From: Hyphomicrobiales bacterium
Lineage (GTDB): Bacteria > Pseudomonadota > Alphaproteobacteria > Rhizobiales > Rhizobiaceae
Direction: 5' to 3'
Assembly: GCA_900468625.1 (NCBI GenBank)
Contig: UBUL01000016.1
Span: forward strand, 62,001-126,000
DNA length: 64,000 nucleotides
Shown here: positions 16,504-24,416 of the stretch, piece by piece
How positions within the stretch are numbered: position 1 is the stretch's first letter
Layout: every line of letters starts with the position of its first letter
Notes under the pieces: model-generated
The model's input: the letters and a program-made list of their open reading frames with translations, nothing else
Told to the model about the DNA's origin: nothing
The model's database searches: none
Program-made: the position numbers and the translations under genes

Positions 16504-16902
16504 TTAGGAGGCCAGAGCGCGGCACTCCGTCTGTGTCGGCATGGCTTTGCCGGAAACACGCAAAGGGGCTTTTGCAGCGGTCCGGGAGACGGCAGGCGAA
16601 ATGCGGACCGTATTGGTTTTGGTTGCTCCCAGCCAGCGAAGAATCGCGTCGAAGCCCGGCTGGGCAGCCCGCCTGAATTCCGTGCTCATTTCCTCGTCCA
16701 TGCCGCAGAGCGAGGCAATTTCCTGGAAGTCCACGCGCCCTGCGCGAAGAGGGGGACGCGACTGGAAAACGATCAGGCCGATCATGAAGCCTTTGATATT
16801 CTCGAAGCTACGCGGCTGAAGCAGCGGCTTGAGCCGCATATCGCAAAAATCCGAAATCTTGCGCTGGAAAACATCAGAGGCAGAGCTTTTCTTTATAGGC
16901 AT
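16504..16902 (-). CDS. Hypothetical protein, no family recognised
   Basis: A 132-residue frame with an AAGGAAT site 7-8 bases ahead of ATG 16902. The first 95 residues look like a genuine globular helical protein (ISDFCDMRLKPLLQPRSFEN, then GRVDFQEIASLCGMDEEM and FDAILRWLG). The last 35 are Thr/Ala/Arg-rich and may be disordered or a decayed tail. There is no signal peptide or membrane span. The helix-turn-helix-like DFQEIASLCGMDEEMSTEFR segment hints at a small DNA-binding or recombinase-associated domain, but this is only a shape impression. It is divergent from the small gene at 17198. Confidence 0.5.
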   Translation of the reverse strand: MPIKKSSASDVFQRKISDFCDMRLKPLLQPRSFENIKGFMIGLIVFQSRPPLRAGRVDFQEIASLCGMDEEMSTEFRRAAQPGFDAILRWLGATKTNTVRISPAVSRTAAKAPLRVSGKAMPTQTECRALAS

Positions 16903-17197
16903 TATTCATTCCTTGCATGCGACATTATCCAAAGGTCGGGGTGTGGCCCGCTAAAGCACGGAAGTTAACGAAGCGCAAACAACCGACCGATTGGCCGCTT
17001 TCAATTCTACGATGCGCCGACATTTGGCAAGGGAAAGATCGATCGCGCTTCGGTCAGCGCCCTATCCGACCGGGGAGCGGTGGCCGGATGCCAGCGCCTT
17101 GCCACAAAAACGCCAAGACCATGAAAAAACTGTAACTTGCCTCCCGCGACATAGAGAGCGACATTTCCCCTTGCGCCGGAAGTATGAGGTGAAAGAC

Positions 17198-17374
17198 ATG
17201 TCAGTCTTGGAAATATTAGTCAGACGCCGGATGCAGGAAGAATATGCCAAGGGTACGTCGCCAGAGCGCATCACCCGGCTCCTGCAGGAATTCTTCAATG
17301 GGTCGGAGGCTTCCCGAGCGGATGTCTTGCGTTCCGTGGAGAACGCTAATGAGTTCAAGATTACAGATGTTTAG
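17198..17374 (+). CDS. Small hypothetical protein (58 aa)
   Basis: A 58-residue protein. The ATG at 17198 has a good GAGGTGAAAG ahead; the open frame runs back to 16991 but that part is not protein-like. The sequence starts MSVLEILVRRRMQEEYAKG and continues with SPERITRLLQEFFNGSEASR, two charged amphipathic helices, ending FKITDV. No signal peptide. A strong intrinsic terminator follows 13 bases after the stop, which supports a real single-gene transcript. The family is not recognised; the composition would suit a small regulatory or adaptor protein. Confidence 0.65.
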   Translation: MSVLEILVRRRMQEEYAKGTSPERITRLLQEFFNGSEASRADVLRSVENANEFKITDV

Positions 17375-17387
17375 CTTGTGACGTTTG

Positions 17388-17426
17388 AATGAACGAAGCG
17401 CCGTTTAAAACAGCGCTTCGTTCATT
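17388..17426 (+). terminator. Intrinsic terminator after the 58-aa gene
   Basis: Arms AATGAACGAAGCGC (17388-17401) and GCGCTTCGTTCATT (17413-17426) are a perfect 14-bp stem with an 11-base loop, followed by TTC. The sequence continues the run of T begun in the arm. Position and symmetry make this the clearest terminator in the window. Confidence 0.75.
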
Positions 17427-17549
17427 TTCATGTTCGTCCGATCTGGCCCGCCTGTGTGGACTGGCCTTCTGCAGCAGGCGAATGGCTTCGAGTGCGCGGG
17501 AGCCGCATTGCTGCTTTCGACAGACCAAGGGCGATAGATCAGGGGCGGG

Positions 17550-19073
17550 TCACATCGTGGCTCCGAGCTGCCAGGGGACAAATTCATGGCGACCGTAGCC
17601 GAGCAGTTCGGATTTTGAACGCTTGCCCGAGGCGGTGTCAAGGATGGCCTGAAAAATCTGACGCCCCTTTTCCTCGATGGATACGCCCTCGACGATGTCG
17701 CCGCAATTGATGTCCATATCCTCTTCCATGCGGGCAAACAGTTCGGAATTGGTGGCAAGCTTGAGGGATGGGGTCGGCTTGCAGCCATAGGCCGAGCCGC
17801 GGCCGGTGGTGAAACAGAGCACATTGGCGCCGCCGGCCACCTGGCCCGTGGCGGCGACGGGGTCGTAGCCCGGCGTATCCATATAGACGAAGCCCTTGCG
17901 GTCTATGCGCTCGGCATAGCGATAGACGCCGCGCAATGTGGAATTACCGCCCTTGGCGACGGCGCCCAGGGATTTTTCCAGAATGGTCGTCAAGCCCCCG
18001 GCCTTGTTGCCGGGCGAGGGGTTGTTGTTCAGCTCGCCCCCCGTTTTCGCGGCGTAATCGCGCCACCAGTCGATCAGGTCGACAATCTTCCGGCCGACCT
18101 CGGGGCTTTCCGCCCGCCGCGTCAGGAGATGCTCGGCCCCATATATTTCCGGCGTTTCCGACAGGATAGCGGTGCCGCCATGGCGCACGAGAATATCGAC
18201 AGCCGCGCCGAGCGCCGGGTTGGCCGTCAGGCCGGAATAGCCATCCGAGCCGCCGCATTGCAGCGCCAGCATCAGTTCGGAGGCTGGAACCGTCTCGCGC
18301 ACCGATCTGTTGGCAAGCGGCAGCATCTCTCGGATTTTCTCGACACCCATCATGACCGACTTACGCGTGCCGCCGACCTCCTGGATCGTCAGGCTCTGGA
18401 AATGGTCGCCCTCGGCAATGCCGTAGGTCTTCTTCAGGCGCGGGATCTGAAACACCTCGCAGCCGAGCCCGATCAGGAGGACGGCTGAAAAATTCGGGTG
18501 GCTGGCATAGCCCCATTGGGTCCTTGCCAGAAGGTCGTATTCCTCACCCTTGCTGCCCATGCCGCATCCGGTTCCATGGGTGAAGGGAACGACACCGTCG
18601 ATGTTGGGATAATCGGCCAGAATGCCGGAGCGCATGATCTCGTCGGCAATGAAATCGACAACGGTGGCCGAACAGTTCACAGAGCTCAGGATGCCGATAT
18701 AGTTGCGTGTGCCGACGCGGCCGTCCGCCCGACGGAAGCCCTCGAACGTCGCGGGACGCTCGCCCGGCAAAAGCCCGCCATCGGGTTTCGCCTCGGAGCT
18801 GAAGGCATAGTCGCGCTCGAAATCATGGATCGCGACATTATGTTCGTGCACCCAGTCACCCGGCTGAATATCGCTTTTGGCAAAGCCGATGATCTGCCCG
18901 AACTTGCGGATCGGCTCGCCGCTTGCGATCGGCTGGACGGCGACCTTATGGCCGCGAGGAACGGCTGCTGCGACGGTAATGCCGCCATCGATCATCTTGC
19001 CCCGCGAAAGGCTTTCGATCGCAATGACGACATTGTCGGCATCATGGAGGCGAAGCGTGCGCGGTGCGGCCAT
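17550..19073 (-). CDS. uxaA: Altronate dehydratase family (UxaA)
   Basis: A 507-residue dehydratase of the UxaA/GarD family, converting D-altronate to 2-keto-3-deoxygluconate (KDG) using an iron-type metal. The N-terminal 95 residues form the SAF-like domain (VVIAIESLSRGKMIDGG). The catalytic part follows with GRVGTRNYIGILSSVNCSAT, PFTHGTGCGMGSKGEEYD and LALQCGGSDGYSGLTANPAL. Near the C-terminus are NVLCFTTGRGSAYGCKPTPS and EDMDINCGDIVEGVSIEEKG. Cysteines in these blocks are family metal ligands. It begins 4 bases after the dehydrogenase stop, with GGAGGTG inside that gene's end, and is last in the leftward operon. Galactarate dehydratase is an alternative in this family, but the uxaB partner favours altronate. 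Confidence 0.88.
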   Translation of the reverse strand: MAAPRTLRLHDADNVVIAIESLSRGKMIDGGITVAAAVPRGHKVAVQPIASGEPIRKFGQIIGFAKSDIQPGDWVHEHNVAIHDFERDYAFSSEAKPDGGLLPGERPATFEGFRRADGRVGTRNYIGILSSVNCSATVVDFIADEIMRSGILADYPNIDGVVPFTHGTGCGMGSKGEEYDLLARTQWGYASHPNFSAVLLIGLGCEVFQIPRLKKTYGIAEGDHFQSLTIQEVGGTRKSVMMGVEKIREMLPLANRSVRETVPASELMLALQCGGSDGYSGLTANPALGAAVDILVRHGGTAILSETPEIYGAEHLLTRRAESPEVGRKIVDLIDWWRDYAAKTGGELNNNPSPGNKAGGLTTILEKSLGAVAKGGNSTLRGVYRYAERIDRKGFVYMDTPGYDPVAATGQVAGGANVLCFTTGRGSAYGCKPTPSLKLATNSELFARMEEDMDINCGDIVEGVSIEEKGRQIFQAILDTASGKRSKSELLGYGRHEFVPWQLGATM

Positions 19074-19077
19074 GCAA

Positions 19078-20091
19078 TCACACCTCCAGAATGGCTTTGA
19101 TGACGCGGGCTTCGGGGCGCAGCCATTCGGTGAACAGCCCGGGAGCGTCGGAAAGGGGACCGCGATGGGTATTGAGGGCAGCGGTCGGCACCCGGCCCGC
19201 TTCCATCTGCCTCACGACCTCGGCAAAGTCGTCCGGCTGGGCATTTCGGCTGGCAAACAGCGTCGTCTCGCGCTTATGGAATTCCGGGTCGGAGAAGGTG
19301 ATATCCTGACGAACGACGCTGACGAGAACATAGCGTCCGGCATGGGCAACGAAGCCGAAGCCGCGCTGCATGGCACCGGCATTGCCCGTGGCGTCGATGA
19401 CGACATCGAAGAAATCGCCATCTGTCAGGCGTTTGGCCTGCGCTTCGGCGTCTTCATTGGCGAGGAGGATCCTGTTCGCGCCGAGTGCGTCGATCGTGAA
19501 GGCGAGGCGGTCCTCGCGCACGTCCATGACGGTCACATCGGCGCCGCGGGCTTTGGCAAAAATGATGGCGGACATGCCGATCGGTCCCGAGCCGACGACG
19601 AGAACGCGATCGGAAGCCTGGATACCGCTACGCTTGACGCCATGGGCGCCGATCGCCAGAAATTCGATCATGGCGGCCTCGTCGAGTGAAGCTTTGCCCG
19701 CCGAGATGACATTCCCTTCGGGAACGCAGAGATATTCGCACATGCCGCCGTCCCGATGCACGCCGAGCACGGCGATGTTCTGGCAGGCATTGGTTACGCC
19801 GCGGCGGCAGGCCACGCATTTGCCGCAGGAAAGATAGGGGACGATATAGACGTTGTCGCCCTGTTTCAGCCGCGTCGATCCGCCCGCGTCCTCGACCGTT
19901 CCCGAGAGTTCATGACCCATGACGCGCGGATATTCGAGGAAGGGATGCTTGCCCTGGAAGATATGAAAGTCGGTTCCGCATATGCCGACGCGCTTGATGC
20001 GGACCAGTACGTCTCCATCGGCGGGAACAGGAATATCCCGCTCGATCAATGACAGCCGGCCTGGTTTATGGCAGATCAATGCTTTCATCAT
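19078..20091 (-). CDS. Zinc alcohol dehydrogenase, L-galactonate 5-dehydrogenase-like
   Basis: A 337-residue medium-chain zinc dehydrogenase. Catalytic zinc ligands are C38 (GICGTDFH) and H60-E61 (GHELSG). The structural zinc site has four cysteines at 89, 92, 95 and 103. The NAD-binding Rossmann motif VLVVGSGPIGMSA starts near residue 164. The late segment SDPEFHKRETTLFASRNAQP closely resembles, from memory, Escherichia coli LgoD (YjjN), which oxidises L-galactonate to D-tagaturonate. With uxaB and uxaA in the same operon this gives a complete route to KDG. It begins after a hairpin behind the binding-protein gene and has GAGGAG ahead of tandem ATG codons. A different polyol acid substrate remains possible. 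Confidence 0.8.
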   Translation of the reverse strand: MMKALICHKPGRLSLIERDIPVPADGDVLVRIKRVGICGTDFHIFQGKHPFLEYPRVMGHELSGTVEDAGGSTRLKQGDNVYIVPYLSCGKCVACRRGVTNACQNIAVLGVHRDGGMCEYLCVPEGNVISAGKASLDEAAMIEFLAIGAHGVKRSGIQASDRVLVVGSGPIGMSAIIFAKARGADVTVMDVREDRLAFTIDALGANRILLANEDAEAQAKRLTDGDFFDVVIDATGNAGAMQRGFGFVAHAGRYVLVSVVRQDITFSDPEFHKRETTLFASRNAQPDDFAEVVRQMEAGRVPTAALNTHRGPLSDAPGLFTEWLRPEARVIKAILEV

Positions 20092-20143
20092 TCACTCCTC
20101 GTCCGTAGGGTCAGCCCGCTGAACCGCTTCTTCGGATCGCAGG

Positions 20144-20165
20144 GAGCGCCGCACGGGCGGCGCTC
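20144..20165. terminator. Intra-operon hairpin after the binding-protein gene
   Basis: Arms GAGCGCCG (20144-20151) and CGGCGCTC (20158-20165) with a 6-base loop lie between the binding-protein stop (20191) and the dehydrogenase start (20091). The T-run GGGTTTTT lies on the rightward side only, so in the leftward mRNA this is more likely a 3-prime stabiliser or partial attenuator separating transport from enzyme genes. Confidence 0.5.
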
Positions 20166-20190
20166 GGGTTTTTCAGGATAGTCGTCGGCC

Positions 20191-21003
20191 TCACGTCTTC
20201 GGCATTTCAGCCGGAAGCGCGACGCCATTATACTTCTGATAAATCGCGCTGAGCTTGCCGTTGGCAAGGTTTTTCGCGATCCACTCGTTCAATGTCGTCT
20301 TCAGTGCGTCGTCGCCCTTGCGCAGGCCGATCGCGTAAGGATTGGTCTTGAGGACCAGTTTGACCTCGAGCGGGTCGTTCGTCCGGCGCTGATTGACGGC
20401 GGCCATGATCTGCGGCGAGGACGCCATGATGTTGACCTGGCCGGAAACCAGGGCGGTGATCAGCGTTGCGTCATCGTCATAGCGGACCATTTCGGCATCC
20501 TTGGCCTGATTGGTCGCTTCCTTGTCATTGGTCGAGCCGCGGGTGGTACCGACCCGCTGACCGACGAGATCCTGAAGGCTCTTGATCTCGGTGCTTTTCG
20601 GCGCGGCGACCACAATCTGGATGACGCCGTAGGCATCGGTGAAGTCGATGACCTTCTTGCGTTCCTCGTTGACGCTGAAGGACGCCATGACGATGTCAGC
20701 CTTGTTGGTCAGGAGGAAGGGCACGCGGTTCGGACTGGTCACCTGAACGATTTCCAGCGGATAGCCGAGATCCGAAGCAAGCAGCTTGGCGGTCTCGACG
20801 TCTGAGCCGGTCGGCTGCATCGCCGCATCGCTCATACCGAACGGCGGCGAACCGAGGTCGACCGCGATCAGGAGCTTCTTCCGCGTCTTGATGGTCTCAA
20901 GCGTATCGGCCAGGGCCTGACGCGCATGGCCGCCCAGGAATGTCGCGCCGGCCAGTGCGCCGGTTACACCTGCAAGAAAAGTTCTGCGTTTCATATTCTC
21001 CAT
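20191..21003 (-). CDS. Polar-amino-acid-type ABC substrate-binding protein
   Basis: A 270-residue family 3 solute-binding protein (SBP_bac_3). The N-terminus has a Tat-like signal (KRRTFLAGVTGALAG, cleavage near QALA). The mature body shows the class features KKLLIAVDLGSPPFG, DVETAKLLASDLGYPLEIVQ, RKKVIDFTDAYG and the C-terminal GKLSAIYQKYNGV. Members normally bind amino acids or opines, although some bind organic or sugar acids. Here it sits in an operon with altronate/tagaturonate enzymes, so an acidic sugar such as L-galactonate is the inferred ligand. ATG 21003 and ATG 20994 are both possible starts; each has a purine-rich site. Confidence 0.88.
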   Translation of the reverse strand: MENMKRRTFLAGVTGALAGATFLGGHARQALADTLETIKTRKKLLIAVDLGSPPFGMSDAAMQPTGSDVETAKLLASDLGYPLEIVQVTSPNRVPFLLTNKADIVMASFSVNEERKKVIDFTDAYGVIQIVVAAPKSTEIKSLQDLVGQRVGTTRGSTNDKEATNQAKDAEMVRYDDDATLITALVSGQVNIMASSPQIMAAVNQRRTNDPLEVKLVLKTNPYAIGLRKGDDALKTTLNEWIAKNLANGKLSAIYQKYNGVALPAEMPKT

Positions 21004-21038
21004 CCCTTTGTCCTTTTCACAAAAATCTCTTCCCGGTC

Positions 21039-21767
21039 TCAGAGACCGCTGCCCACGAAGTCCCGCAGCTCCTTGGTCTGCGGATTGTCCAGCATCGCGC
21101 CCGGTCCGGTTTCCCAGACCTGCCCCTGATGCATGTAGACGACCTTCGACGCCACCTTGCGGGCGAAGGCCATTTCATGCGTGACGAGGATCATCGTCAT
21201 CCCGCCACGGGCAAGGTCCTCCATGACCTTCAGAACTTCGCCGGTCAGCTGTGGATCGAGAGCGGACGTCACTTCGTCAAAGAGCATGAGCTTGGGCTTC
21301 ATGGCCAGGGAGCGGGCGATCGCCACACGCTGCTGCTGACCGCCGGAAAGCTGCTCCGGATAATGCTCGGCCTTGGCCTCGAGGCCAACGCGGCTCAGCA
21401 CCTCGCGCGCCAGGTCACGGGCGGCGGCCTTTCCGAGTTTCTTTACGCAGGTCGGCGCGAGCATGATGTTCTGCTCGGCCGTCAGGTGCGGGAACAGATT
21501 GTAGCTTTGAAAGACGATACCGACATCGCGTCGCAGCGCACTCTTGTTAAGCTTGGGGTCATGGACCGCGTGGTCGCAGACCTCGATCGTGCCGCTCTCG
21601 ATGGTTTCCAGCGCATTGATGCAGCGCAGCGCCGTCGATTTTCCCGAGCCGGACTGCCCGATGACGGCGGCAACCTCGCCGCGCCCGACCTCGAACGACA
21701 CACCGTTCAGAACCTTGACGGCACCAAAGGCTTTGTGGACGTTTGCGAGTCTAACGATGGATGACAT
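21039..21767 (-). CDS. Polar-amino-acid-type ABC transporter ATPase
   Basis: A 242-residue ATPase of the GlnQ/HisP type. It has Walker A GQSGSGKST near residue 36, signature LSGGQQQRVAIARSL and Walker B LMLFDEVTSALDP, with the switch histidine in MILVTHEMAFARKVAS. Length is standard. The gene overlaps the end of the upstream permease gene by 17 bases and precedes the binding-protein gene by 35 bases. It energises the two-permease importer encoded upstream in the operon. Confidence 0.92.
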   Translation of the reverse strand: MSSIVRLANVHKAFGAVKVLNGVSFEVGRGEVAAVIGQSGSGKSTALRCINALETIESGTIEVCDHAVHDPKLNKSALRRDVGIVFQSYNLFPHLTAEQNIMLAPTCVKKLGKAAARDLAREVLSRVGLEAKAEHYPEQLSGGQQQRVAIARSLAMKPKLMLFDEVTSALDPQLTGEVLKVMEDLARGGMTMILVTHEMAFARKVASKVVYMHQGQVWETGPGAMLDNPQTKELRDFVGSGL

Positions 21768-22404
21768 TGAGCTTCCTCTCCAGGTTGCGGCTCCACAGAG
21801 AGAGCGGAAAGCATATGGCGAAGTAAAATACTGCTACCACGATGAAGACGGTGAAGGGTTCGAAGATCGAGTTGTTGATGAGCTTGCCGGCCTGCGACAG
21901 CTCGACGAAGCCGACGACCGACGCGAGCGAAGTGTTCTTGACGATCTGTACGAGAAAGCCGACGGTCGGCGGCGTCGCGATGCGCATCGCCTGCGGCAGG
22001 ATGACCCTGGTCATGCGCTGCCAGCGCGACAGAGCCAGGCATTCGGCTGCTTCCCATTGTGTTTTCGGCACGGACTCGATGCAGCCGCGCCAGATCTCGC
22101 CGAGAAAGCCGGAAGAGTAGATCGTCAGGCCAGCGGCGGCCGCGACGATTGCCGGAACCTGATCGAAGCCCAGGATTGCAATACCGAAATAGATGAGGAA
22201 CAGCAGAACGAGCAGAGGCGTGCCCTGGACGAGCTGGATATAGCCGGCCGCCGCCATCCGCAAAGCGCCGAGGCTGCTGACGCGCGCCAGCGCGACGAGG
22301 AAGCCGAGAATGCCGCCGCCGACGAAGGCGATCGCTGAAAGCCCGATCGTCCACAGCGCCGCCCAGCCCAGAAATTCCAGATGAACGAAACCGAATGCTG
22401 TCAT
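21751..22404 (-). CDS. Polar-amino-acid-type ABC permease 2
   Basis: A 217-residue HisMQ-type permease with five hydrophobic segments. The permease-family loop that docks on the ATPase is seen around ESVPKTQWEAAECLALSRWQ, followed by RVILPQAMRIATPPTVGFLV. The N-terminal span and GFLVALARVSSLGALRMAAA, then LVQGTPLLVLLFLIYFG, are standard. It starts 11 bases after the first permease gene ends. It is expected to form a heterodimer with that permease. Confidence 0.91.
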   Translation of the reverse strand: MTAFGFVHLEFLGWAALWTIGLSAIAFVGGGILGFLVALARVSSLGALRMAAAGYIQLVQGTPLLVLLFLIYFGIAILGFDQVPAIVAAAAGLTIYSSGFLGEIWRGCIESVPKTQWEAAECLALSRWQRMTRVILPQAMRIATPPTVGFLVQIVKNTSLASVVGFVELSQAGKLINNSIFEPFTVFIVVAVFYFAICFPLSLWSRNLERKLNVIHR

Positions 22405-22415
22405 CGTCGCGTCCT

Positions 22416-23099
22416 TTAAAGTGCCGTGCCGAGCCTGCGCCGGCGGACAAAGATCGCAAGGCCGAGGAGCCAGAGGGCGATGCGCACGACGAAGGACAGG
22501 AAGAGATAGAGAATGCCGACGACGATATAGGTCTCGAAGCTACGGAACGTGTCCGACTGGATGCGGTTGGCGACGGCGGTCAGCTCCTCGGCGGAAATTT
22601 GCGAGGTGATCGAGGAAGCGAGCATCAACAGGACATACTGGCTGGTCAGTGCCGGATAGACGCGCTCGATGGCAGGACGAATGATCACATGCCAGTAGGT
22701 CTGGCCGCGCGACAGCCCAAGACATTCCGCCGCTTCGAGCTGTGCCTTGTGGATGGACTGTAGTCCGGCACGGACGATCTCGGATGTATAGGCGCCGACA
22801 TTGACGACGAGGGCGATGACGGCGGCGAGATTGGCCGAAACATGGACGCCAAGGGTGGCTATGCCGAAATAGACAAGGAAGACCTGCACGAGCAGCGGCG
22901 TATTGCGGATGACCTCGACGTAGGAGGCGACGATGGTGCGAACCCAAGGTCCTCCATCGGCACGGCCAATGGCGCAGAGCGTGCCGAGAACGAAGCCGAT
23001 GACGGTGGAGACGACGGAAAGCTGCAGTGTCAGCCGGACGCCGAGCGCGAACTCCTTCCAATAGGGAAGGAGCGATGCAAAATCGAACTGGTAGCTCAT
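22416..23099 (-). CDS. Polar-amino-acid-type ABC permease 1
   Basis: A 227-residue HisMQ-type permease. Family markers are VIRNTPLLVQVFLVYFG, then GLQSIHKAQLEAAECLGLSR, the ATPase-docking loop. Its start overlaps the uxaB stop in an ATGA-like 4-base overlap, so import and reduction are translationally coupled. The C-terminus is basic (RRRRLG), as usual for a cytoplasmic tail. Confidence 0.91.
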   Translation of the reverse strand: MSYQFDFASLLPYWKEFALGVRLTLQLSVVSTVIGFVLGTLCAIGRADGGPWVRTIVASYVEVIRNTPLLVQVFLVYFGIATLGVHVSANLAAVIALVVNVGAYTSEIVRAGLQSIHKAQLEAAECLGLSRGQTYWHVIIRPAIERVYPALTSQYVLLMLASSITSQISAEELTAVANRIQSDTFRSFETYIVVGILYLFLSFVVRIALWLLGLAIFVRRRRLGTAL

Positions 23100-24232
23100 A
23101 CGGCCTCTCCGGGTGCCGGGTAGCGTGAGTCTATCGCCCGAAGGATCGGAGTTTCATAGTCCATGGGCGTTTTCTCAACCCAGTCCAGGAAGGCGGTGAT
23201 GCGGCGTTCGACCTTCTGAGCATGGTGCTGCGCGATATCGGCCATGCGGTGGTTGAGAAACGGATTGGAGAAGCGATCGAGCGTGGTCGCGACATAAGAC
23301 CGTGCTTCGTCGCCCATGCCCTTGGAGGCGAAGCCCGGGACGACCTCGGTGTCGTAAAGGGCTTCGAGCCGCCGCCTGATGGCCGGATCGGCAAGCATGC
23401 CGCGCACCGTCTGGTCGCTCGCATGGCCCTCGGTCTGCCAGATCTCTGCAAGATAGGTATGACCAAGGTTCAGGATATGAAGCTTCAGGCGTTCGTAGGA
23501 TTCGAGTTCGGGCGTAAGCACGATCTGCTCGTGCGCGCATGGCAGCCGCACGCCCGGTGCCTGCCTGATCGCCCAGAGCGCATAGGGTTCGGCAACGGCG
23601 CCAACCGGCTCGATGGGTTCGGAAACGATCCTGTCGACAAGCGTATCGGCGAAGGTGACCTCGCGGTCGAGCCATTCGAAGAACTCTGCCGGCACATCGT
23701 TCAGCCGCGCGCTTTCGATGACCGCCGTCTCGAGAAGCCGGCCATTACCCGTCACCAGTTCGCAAGGCAATATGACGAGCGGGCGCGCGGTCGCCTGCCA
23801 GCGGCGAAAGAGAAGGAATGCCAGCTTTGCCGGAAATGATTTTGGGGCGTCACCGGTCGATGAGAACCGGTCCTCGGCTGGTACGGTCCGATAGCCGGTG
23901 TCGCCCGTATTGGAGACAACGAATTCCGCTTCGTGAGTAAATAGCCTGAGGATCTCGGCCCAATCGCTCGCCGCAGACAGGCCGCGGTCGATGCTTTTTA
24001 CATGTACGGTACGATCGATCGTTCTGCCGTCCGACATGCCGCGGATGACGACAGGATAGCCTTCAGGCCGGCCGAAAGCCGCGACGCGGCCGCTTCGGCT
24101 GCTGTCTCCCGAGGTTTGAACAACGGTGATGGGGCCGACCGTCTGGCCGGCTTCGGCGGCCTCGTGAACGAAGAATGCCGCATGAGCCTGCAGGAAGCGA
24201 CTGGTCCCGAATTGGATGATGCGGCCGCTCAC
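23096..24232 (-). CDS. uxaB: Tagaturonate reductase / mannitol-dehydrogenase family (UxaB type)
   Basis: A 378-residue polyol-specific long-chain dehydrogenase, which interconverts D-tagaturonate and D-altronate with NAD(H). The N-terminal Rossmann start IIQFGTSRFLQAHAAFFVHE is the UxaB/UxuB signature. The centre has RPLVILPCELVTGNGRLLET and FADTLVDRIVSEP, with the catalytic-domain helix YERLKLHILNLGHTYLAEIW containing the conserved Lys-x-x-x-Asn-x-x-His pattern. It is shorter than E. coli UxaB (about 480), as seen in rhizobial homologues. The start is a GTG at 24232 behind GGAAAG. It is first in the leftward operon, directly behind the divergent regulator's control region. A mannonate or other hexonate specificity cannot be excluded. 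Confidence 0.85.
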   Translation of the reverse strand: MSGRIIQFGTSRFLQAHAAFFVHEAAEAGQTVGPITVVQTSGDSSRSGRVAAFGRPEGYPVVIRGMSDGRTIDRTVHVKSIDRGLSAASDWAEILRLFTHEAEFVVSNTGDTGYRTVPAEDRFSSTGDAPKSFPAKLAFLLFRRWQATARPLVILPCELVTGNGRLLETAVIESARLNDVPAEFFEWLDREVTFADTLVDRIVSEPIEPVGAVAEPYALWAIRQAPGVRLPCAHEQIVLTPELESYERLKLHILNLGHTYLAEIWQTEGHASDQTVRGMLADPAIRRRLEALYDTEVVPGFASKGMGDEARSYVATTLDRFSNPFLNHRMADIAQHHAQKVERRITAFLDWVEKTPMDYETPILRAIDSRYPAPGEAV

Positions 24233-24316
24233 GCGTCTGTCTTTCCGATGAAGACGCGATGCTGAGCGCTGTTGGCAAGGTCAATCCCGGACAAGCTTCA
24301 ATCCTCCCTCTCTGTC

Positions 24317-24358
24317 TCTTATATACATAAGACAGTTGCGATTTTGCAAGTCAACTGT
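24317..24358. promoter_or_regulatory. Candidate operators between uxaB operon and GntR regulator
   Basis: Two symmetric elements lie side by side in the 185-base divergent gap. TCTTAT-ATAC-ATAAGA (24317-24332) is a perfect 6-bp-arm palindrome. ACAGTTG (24332-24338) pairs with CAACTGT (24352-24358). The surrounding DNA is AT-rich. Their placement fits binding by the divergent GntR protein, with control of both transcripts. This is inference from symmetry and position. Confidence 0.55.
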
Positions 24359-24416
24359 TTTTTATATAAATAAATCGGCTATATATGATGGATGGATCGC
24401 AGAGGGGCAATCTCGA

